A stretch of DNA of 64,000 nt from Modicisalibacter sp033446685 (lineage in GTDB: Bacteria > Pseudomonadota > Gammaproteobacteria > Pseudomonadales > Halomonadaceae), in contig NZ_JAWQLY010000014.1 in NCBI RefSeq assembly GCF_033446685.1, positions 1 through 64,000 of the forward strand, written 5' to 3'. Shown here piece by piece: positions 59,372-64,000 of the stretch. Under the pieces are notes generated by a model. It was not told the DNA's origin. It saw nothing but the letters and a program-made list of their open reading frames with translations, and searched no databases. Every line of letters begins with the position of its first letter. The first letter of the stretch is position 1. The position numbers were made by a program, and so were the translations under genes.

Positions 59372-59393
59372 GGGGCGGCTAAAGTGCCGCCCC
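59372..59393 (-). terminator. hairpin between pgk and fba
   Basis: On the minus strand GGGGCGGC pairs with GCCGCCCC through loop ACTTTA and is followed by GTTTATC. It could be a partial terminator or a processing/stability element that separates pgk and fba message levels. Confidence 0.5.
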
Positions 59394-59432
59394 GGATTGG
59401 TGATGCTGGATTTTCTGGATTTACAGGCCGGC

Positions 59433-60596
59433 TTACTTGGCTGCGTCCTGCAGGGCCACCACCGCCGGCAACTGCTTGCCCTCGACGTACTCGAGGAAGG
59501 CGCCGCCGCCGGTCGAGATATACGAGACTTTGTCCTCGATGGCGTACTTGTCGATCGCCGCGAGGGTGTCGCCGCCACCGGCGATGGAGAAGCCGTTGCT
59601 CGCGGCGATCGCCTGGGACAGCGCCTCGGTGCCCTTGCCGAACTGATCGATCTCGAACACCCCGACCGGGCCGTTCCAGAGGATCGTGCCGGCATCCTTG
59701 AGCAGCGCGCCGAAGCGCGAGGCGGTATCGGGGCCGATGTCGAGGATCATCTCGTCGTCTTTGACCTGGTCGACCGGGCGTACCATAGCCTCGGCCGATT
59801 CGGAGAACTCGGTGGCGACCACGACGTCGGTGGGCAGCGGGATCTCGACCTTGGCCATCAACGCCTTGGCCTGGTCCACCAGGTCGGCCTCATGCAGCGA
59901 CTTGCCGACATTGTGGCCCGCCGCGGCGATGAAGGTGTTGGCGATGCCGCCGCCGACGATCAGCTGGTCGCATTTCTCGGACAGCGCATTGAGCACCTCG
60001 AGCTTGGTCGACACCTTGGAGCCGCCGACGATCGCCACCATCGGGCGCGCCGGCGTGGCCAGGGCCTTTTCCAGCGCCTCGAGTTCGCGGGCCAGCAGCG
60101 GTCCGGCACAGGCGTCGGCGGCGAAACGCGCCACGCCGTGGGTCGAGGCCTGGGCGCGGTGCGCGGTGCCGAAGGCGTCCATGACGTAGATGTCGCAGAG
60201 CTTGGCGTAGGCCCGGGCGAGTGCCTCGTCGTCGCTTTTCTCGCCGCGGTTGTAGCGCACGTTCTCGAGCAGCACGACCTCGCCTTCGCCGACCTCGACC
60301 GGGTTGTCGAGATAGTCGTCGACCAGGCGCACCGGCTGGCCGAGCAGCTTGCCCAGATGGGTGGCGACCGGCGCCAGCGAGAACTCGTCGGCGGGCTCGC
60401 CTTCGCTGGGACGACCCAGGTGACTCATCAGCAGCACCTTGGCGCCGGCGTCGCGCGCGGCCTCGATGGTCGGCAGGCAGGCGCGGATACGAGCGTCGGA
60501 GGTGACGCTGCCCTGCTTGACCGGGACGTTGAGATCTTCGCGAATCAGCACGCGCTTGCCGGCGAGTGTCAGGTCGGTCATCTTGCGCACGTTCAT
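59433..60596 (-). CDS. pgk: phosphoglycerate kinase
   Basis: 387 residues, the standard gammaproteobacterial length. Typical motifs are VLIREDLNVPVKQG, LLMSHLGRPSEGEPADE, MVAIVGGSKVSTKLEVL and the nucleotide-site NGPVGVFEI and GGGDTLAAI. It makes ATP from 1,3-bisphosphoglycerate. The start is the ATG of MNVRKMTDL at 60596. It lies between epd and fba, 77 nt after epd. Confidence 0.96.
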   Translation of the reverse strand: MNVRKMTDLTLAGKRVLIREDLNVPVKQGSVTSDARIRACLPTIEAARDAGAKVLLMSHLGRPSEGEPADEFSLAPVATHLGKLLGQPVRLVDDYLDNPVEVGEGEVVLLENVRYNRGEKSDDEALARAYAKLCDIYVMDAFGTAHRAQASTHGVARFAADACAGPLLARELEALEKALATPARPMVAIVGGSKVSTKLEVLNALSEKCDQLIVGGGIANTFIAAAGHNVGKSLHEADLVDQAKALMAKVEIPLPTDVVVATEFSESAEAMVRPVDQVKDDEMILDIGPDTASRFGALLKDAGTILWNGPVGVFEIDQFGKGTEALSQAIAASNGFSIAGGGDTLAAIDKYAIEDKVSYISTGGGAFLEYVEGKQLPAVVALQDAAK

Positions 60597-60673
60597 GGAC
60601 AGATGCTCCTCATGGTGGCTGAACTCGGGAGTGGAACCGGGATAGGTCGTGTTCGGGTGCGGGCGGGGCATGG

Positions 60674-61708
60674 CTAGGGACGTGCATCGAGCTCGGCCAG
60701 CCGCGCGGCGACGTCGAGCATGCGATTGGCGAAGCCCCATTCGTTGTCGAACCAGCTGAGCAGCTTGACCAGGTGGCCGCCGGCGACCCGGGTCTGAGTG
60801 GCGTCCACGATACCCGAGCGCGGATCGTGGTTGAAGTCGACCGAGGCCATGGGCTCTTCAGTGTAGCCGAGCCGCCCGGCCAGACGCGTGCGGCTGGCCT
60901 CGGCGAGCAGCGCGTTGACCTCGCTGGCAGTGGTGCGTTGTCGCACGGAAATCGCCATGTCCATCGCCGAGACGTTGATCGTTGGCACCCGCACATGCAG
61001 GCATTCGAAGCGGCCGGCGAGCTTCGGCATCAGCCGCTCGATGCCGCGCGCCAGGCCTGTGTCGACGGGAATGATCGACTGCATCGCCGAACGCGTCAGG
61101 CGCAGGTCGGACTTGTGGTAGGCGTCGATCACCGGCTGGTCGTTCATCGCCGAATGGATGGTGGTGGTCACGCCGTGCTCGATGCCCAGCGCCTCGTCGA
61201 GCACGGTGAGGATCGGTATCAGGCAGTTGGTGGTACACGAGGCGGCCGAGACGATGCGCATTGCCGGCTCGAGCGCGGCTTCGTTGATGCCGCCGACCAC
61301 GGTCAGGTCGACGTCGGATTCGGCGGGCTGCGAGAACAGCAGGCGTCGGGCCCCGGCGGCGAGGTGATGTTCGGCGGTGGCGCGGTCCTTGAAACTGCCC
61401 GAGCACTCGATCACCAGGTCGATGTCCAGTGCCTTCCAGGGCAGGCGTTGCGGGTCGGGCTCACGGAGCAGCTTGATCGCCCGACCGTTGATCGCGAGCG
61501 TGTCGCCGTCGATGGCGACCTCGCCGGGAAAGCGCCCGTGGGTGGTGTCGTAGCGGGTCAGGTAGGCGACGGTCGCCGGGTCGGAGAGCTCGTTGATCGC
61601 CACCACCTCGAGTCCCGCGTCGCGCTCGAGCTCGGGGCGCTCGACCAGCGCGCGCAGCACACATTGGCCGATGCGGCCGTAACCGTTGATGGCGATGCGG
61701 TGGGGCAT
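60674..61708 (-). CDS. epd: D-erythrose-4-phosphate dehydrogenase
   Basis: 344 residues of GAPDH fold with active-site ASCTTNC. The NAD-site segment VVAINELSD (Epd-type NEL rather than the GAPDH N-D pattern), the TTIHSAMNDQPVIDAYH and SIIPVDTGLARGIERLMP segments match Epd. It oxidises erythrose 4-phosphate for pyridoxal 5'-phosphate synthesis. Its position before pgk and fba supports this. Glyceraldehyde-3-phosphate dehydrogenase activity is the alternative. Confidence 0.88.
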   Translation of the reverse strand: MPHRIAINGYGRIGQCVLRALVERPELERDAGLEVVAINELSDPATVAYLTRYDTTHGRFPGEVAIDGDTLAINGRAIKLLREPDPQRLPWKALDIDLVIECSGSFKDRATAEHHLAAGARRLLFSQPAESDVDLTVVGGINEAALEPAMRIVSAASCTTNCLIPILTVLDEALGIEHGVTTTIHSAMNDQPVIDAYHKSDLRLTRSAMQSIIPVDTGLARGIERLMPKLAGRFECLHVRVPTINVSAMDMAISVRQRTTASEVNALLAEASRTRLAGRLGYTEEPMASVDFNHDPRSGIVDATQTRVAGGHLVKLLSWFDNEWGFANRMLDVAARLAELDARP

Positions 61709-61794
61709 GGTGGGCTCGACGCTGGTGACGATCGGAAGGCGATTCTAGCGCAAAGCGCGCAATGCCCCAACCGGCCGGCCCGCAGGCCACCGGC

Positions 61795-62772
61795 TCAGTC
61801 GATATGCGGATTGAGCAACAGCCGCCCATGAATGTCGCCGTTGATCATCGCCTCGGCGCGCTCGGCGATCGTCTCCATGCCGAGTTCCTCGTAATGCATG
61901 GCGTGGCGTACCGACTCGGGAAGCTCGACGATGCGCTGCCAGGCCTCGCGGCGCCGGGTCAACGGCTGCATTGCGCTGTCGATGCCGAGCAGCGAAACGC
62001 CGCGCAGGATGAACGGCATCACTGTGGTGGGCAGTTCGCTGCTGCCGGCCAGGCCCACCGCGGCGGCCAGCCCGTGGTATTCCATCTGCGCCAGCACGTT
62101 GGCGAGTACGTTGTCGCCGACGGTGTCGATGGCGCCGGCCCAGCGGCTCTTCTCCAGCGGCCGCGGTTCGCCTTCGAACTCGTGGCGCCCGAGCACTTCG
62201 GCCGCGCCCAGTTCTTTGAGCCACGAGTCCTGGTCGGGCTTGCCGGTGACCGCATGCACCTCGTAGCCGTCATGGGCGAGCATCTTCACCGCCCAACTGC
62301 CCACGCCGCCGGTGGCGCCGGTGACCACCACCCGGGCGCCGCGCGCCAGGCCCACCTCCTCCAGGCGCATCACGCTGAGCATGGCGCTCAGACCGGCGGT
62401 GCCGAACAGCATCGCCTCGCGAGTGGAGAGCCCCTCGGGACAGGGCACCAGCCACTCCTCGTCGACCCGCATGGTCTCGGCGAAGCCGCCCCAGTAGCGT
62501 TCGCCGACCCCCCAGCCGGTGAGGATCACCTTGTCGCCCGGGGCGAAACGCTCGCCCTCGCAACTACGCACCGTACCGGCGAAGTCGATGCCCGGCACGA
62601 ACGGGTAGTCCTGGACGATCTTGCCCCTGCCGGTCACCGCCAGCGCGTCCTTGTAGTTGAGATCGGAAAAGTCGATGTCGACGGTCACGGCGCGCTCGGG
62701 CAGGCGCTCCTCGTCGATCGTTTCGACCCGGGCGCGCGGGTCTTCATCCTTGAGCATCAGCACGCGGGGCAT
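61795..62772 (-). CDS. acuI: acrylyl-CoA reductase (AcuI/YhdH) family oxidoreductase
   Basis: 325 residues of zinc-less medium-chain dehydrogenase. The characteristic segments are DLNYKDALAVTGRGKI, PGIDFAGTV, GWGVGERYWGGFAE, TGATGGVGSWAVKML and GIDSAMQP. It reduces acryloyl-CoA with NADPH, e.g. in 3-hydroxypropionate or DMSP breakdown, and detoxifies reactive acryloyl-CoA. AGGAGACAACC precedes the ATG at 62772. It is a single gene divergent from dgkA. Confidence 0.9.
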   Translation of the reverse strand: MPRVLMLKDEDPRARVETIDEERLPERAVTVDIDFSDLNYKDALAVTGRGKIVQDYPFVPGIDFAGTVRSCEGERFAPGDKVILTGWGVGERYWGGFAETMRVDEEWLVPCPEGLSTREAMLFGTAGLSAMLSVMRLEEVGLARGARVVVTGATGGVGSWAVKMLAHDGYEVHAVTGKPDQDSWLKELGAAEVLGRHEFEGEPRPLEKSRWAGAIDTVGDNVLANVLAQMEYHGLAAAVGLAGSSELPTTVMPFILRGVSLLGIDSAMQPLTRRREAWQRIVELPESVRHAMHYEELGMETIAERAEAMINGDIHGRLLLNPHID

Positions 62773-63005
62773 GGTTGTCTCCTGAATAGTTGTCTCGTGA
62801 CGGTTAGGCATCTCACGATCTTCCCAGACTAGCCGCCGCATCGGGGTCCGGCAATGCCGGCCCGGACGCGAGTGCTTGCCAGCGTGGGGGCCTTTGCTAC
62901 CATCGACGGATTGTCGGCAGCTCCGCCCCGCGGCGGCTTGCCAGAAGCCTCGACAGGCCCGGCCAATCCGGTGTCCCAGGCGCGAAACAGGAGCGAAATG
63001 GCAGC

Positions 63006-63377
63006 ATGAAACCACGCGAAACCGGTTGGCGGCATCTGGTGCATTCGACCCGCTACTCCCTCAAGGGCTTCAAGGCGGCGTTCGTCAACGAGGCGGCCTT
63101 TCGCCAGGAGGCGGTGCTGTGTCTGTTGCTGCTGCCACTGGCCTGGTGGGTCGGCGAAACCCCGGTCGAGTGGCTGTTGCTGGTCGGCAGCTGCGTGGCG
63201 GTGCTGATCGTCGAGCTGCTCAACAGCGCGGTGGAGACCGTGGTCGATCGCATCGGTCCCGAGCATCACGTGCTGTCGGGGCGAGCCAAGGACATCGGTT
63301 CCGCCGCGGTGATGCTGTCGCTGATCATGGCCGGACTGACCTGGGGCTTGCTGCTGTGGCAGCGCCTGCCCGGTTGA
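63006..63377 (+). CDS. dgkA: diacylglycerol kinase
   Basis: 123 residues, three helices, DgkA family. The catalytic/conserved segments are KGFKAAFVNEAAFRQE, VELLNSAVETVVDRIG and GRAKDIGSAAVML. It phosphorylates diacylglycerol released by periplasmic glucan synthesis. The start is the ATG of MKPRETGW. Confidence 0.95.
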   Translation: MKPRETGWRHLVHSTRYSLKGFKAAFVNEAAFRQEAVLCLLLLPLAWWVGETPVEWLLLVGSCVAVLIVELLNSAVETVVDRIGPEHHVLSGRAKDIGSAAVMLSLIMAGLTWGLLLWQRLPG

Positions 63378-63601
63378 GCCTCGTCTGGAGGCGGTGAGCG
63401 CAGCGCCCGGCTGGCTTCTACTACAGTGAAAGTACCGGGTGCGTCAGCATGTCGCGTTCAGTCGTTTGTCTGCTTGTCTGGCCGCGACGCCCCCGGTATC
63501 GTCACGGGTCTTTCCATTAGTCCCGGACGGCGCCGCCTCCGACACCCACTACGCCAGCGTCAATAACAATTGGCCGCGAAAAATCTAAAGGAGCAGCACA
63601 G

Positions 63602-64000
63602 ATGCGTTTGATCCTCTTGGGCGCCCCCGGTGCCGGCAAAGGTACGCAAGCCCAGTTCATTTGCGAGCGCTTCGGCATTCCGCAGATTTCCACCGGCGAC
63701 ATGCTGCGCACCGCGGTCAAGGAAGGCAGCGATCTGGGCCTCAAGGTCAAGGAGATCATGAACAGCGGTGGGCTGGTGTCCGACGACATCATCATCGCCC
63801 TGGTCAAGGAGCGCATCGGCCAGCCGGACTGCGCCAATGGTTTCCTGTTCGACGGTTTCCCGCGGACCATTCCGCAGGCCGACGCGATGAAGGAGGCCGA
63901 CGTCAAGCTCGACCACGTGGTCGAGATAGCCGTCGACGACGAGGAGATCGTCAAGCGCCTGGCGGGTCGCCGCGTGCATCCCGGGTCGGGGCGCGTCTAC
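63602..64000 (+). CDS. adk: adenylate kinase (truncated by window edge)
   Basis: The first 133 residues are visible. The P-loop is GAPGAGKGTQ (about 7-16), with FGIPQISTGDMLR, GFLFDGFPRT and the start of the LID domain (RLAGRRVHPGSGRVY). It converts ATP and AMP to two ADP. AAAGGAGCACAG precedes the ATG. The remaining C-terminal part lies beyond the window. Confidence 0.96.
   Translation, partial: MRLILLGAPGAGKGTQAQFICERFGIPQISTGDMLRTAVKEGSDLGLKVKEIMNSGGLVSDDIIIALVKERIGQPDCANGFLFDGFPRTIPQADAMKEADVKLDHVVEIAVDDEEIVKRLAGRRVHPGSGRVY

Noticed and set aside
59397..60677. Long open frame opposite pgk
   Set aside because: It is antisense to a complete, highly conserved glycolytic gene and has no recognisable domain.
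1..64000. tRNA, rRNA, CRISPR, insertion sequences, att sites, phage genes
   Set aside because: Scanning found no clover-leaf-like gene, regular spaced repeats, transposase or integrase. The short tandem repeat at 40160-40205 is only two copies without a spacer, so it is not CRISPR.

Overview
This 64-kb window is an ordinary, densely coding, GC-rich gammaproteobacterial chromosome segment. The gene set (FabY-type ketoacyl synthase, YehZYXW-type osmoprotectant transporter, Epd-Pgk-Fba cluster, TRAP transporter, several sodium:solute symporters, DUF4235 and entericidin-like small proteins) points to a halophilic or halotolerant member of the Halomonadaceae or a close relative. That placement is inference from gene content. 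No rRNA, tRNA, CRISPR array, insertion sequence, integrase or prophage gene was seen.

Layout: 0-5.5 kb, the tail of a membrane protein, a TauE/SafE exporter, two tandem entericidin-like lipoproteins and a four-gene ABC transporter in the yehZYXW order. 5.6-18 kb, an I78 inhibitor lipoprotein, an EAL-HDOD signalling protein, a divergent LysE exporter/MocR regulator pair, a pore-less voltage-sensor-like membrane protein, a thioesterase, AtoE, a MATE pump and the PQQ glucose dehydrogenase Gcd. 18-28 kb, ferredoxin, coaD, fabY, a TrmB-like methyltransferase, a LysR/PACE/SMR efflux module, dacB, a metallo-hydrolase, dgt and a cold-shock gene. 28-35.8 kb, an unusual RNase T2, a NERD protein, a MASE2-GGDEF cyclase, a sirtuin, an outer-membrane barrel protein, an aldo/keto reductase, a YbaY lipoprotein, YciH and a HAD phosphatase.

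35.9-44.4 kb is the most coherent accessory block. A PtxS-like LacI repressor followed by kguE, kguK and kguD homologues (2-ketogluconate catabolism) is followed on the same strand by a second LacI repressor and a complete DctP-DctQ-DctM TRAP transporter. No MFS permease (KguT) is present, so the TRAP system may be the 2-ketogluconate importer. Gcd, 18 kb away, would start the same periplasmic glucose oxidation route. LacI-operator-like palindromes and a 23-bp tandem repeat mark the regulatory regions.

44.5-64 kb holds a LysR-controlled DUF3311/symporter/M20 amidohydrolase operon, a TRIC-like channel, an aldo/keto reductase, a succinate-semialdehyde-type dehydrogenase, a secreted beta-helix protein, a group of very small proteins with a striking palindromic operator, an SLC13-type transporter, a second small-subunit/symporter pair, then fba, pgk, epd, acuI, dgkA and the start of adk.

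No wholly new multi-gene system is evident. The best leads are the kgu/TRAP association with its operators, the voltage-sensor-like protein, the palindrome-controlled 50-residue protein, the opposed terminators upstream of fabY, the PACE+SMR pair with its inverted repeats, and the RNase T2 with an altered active-site motif.
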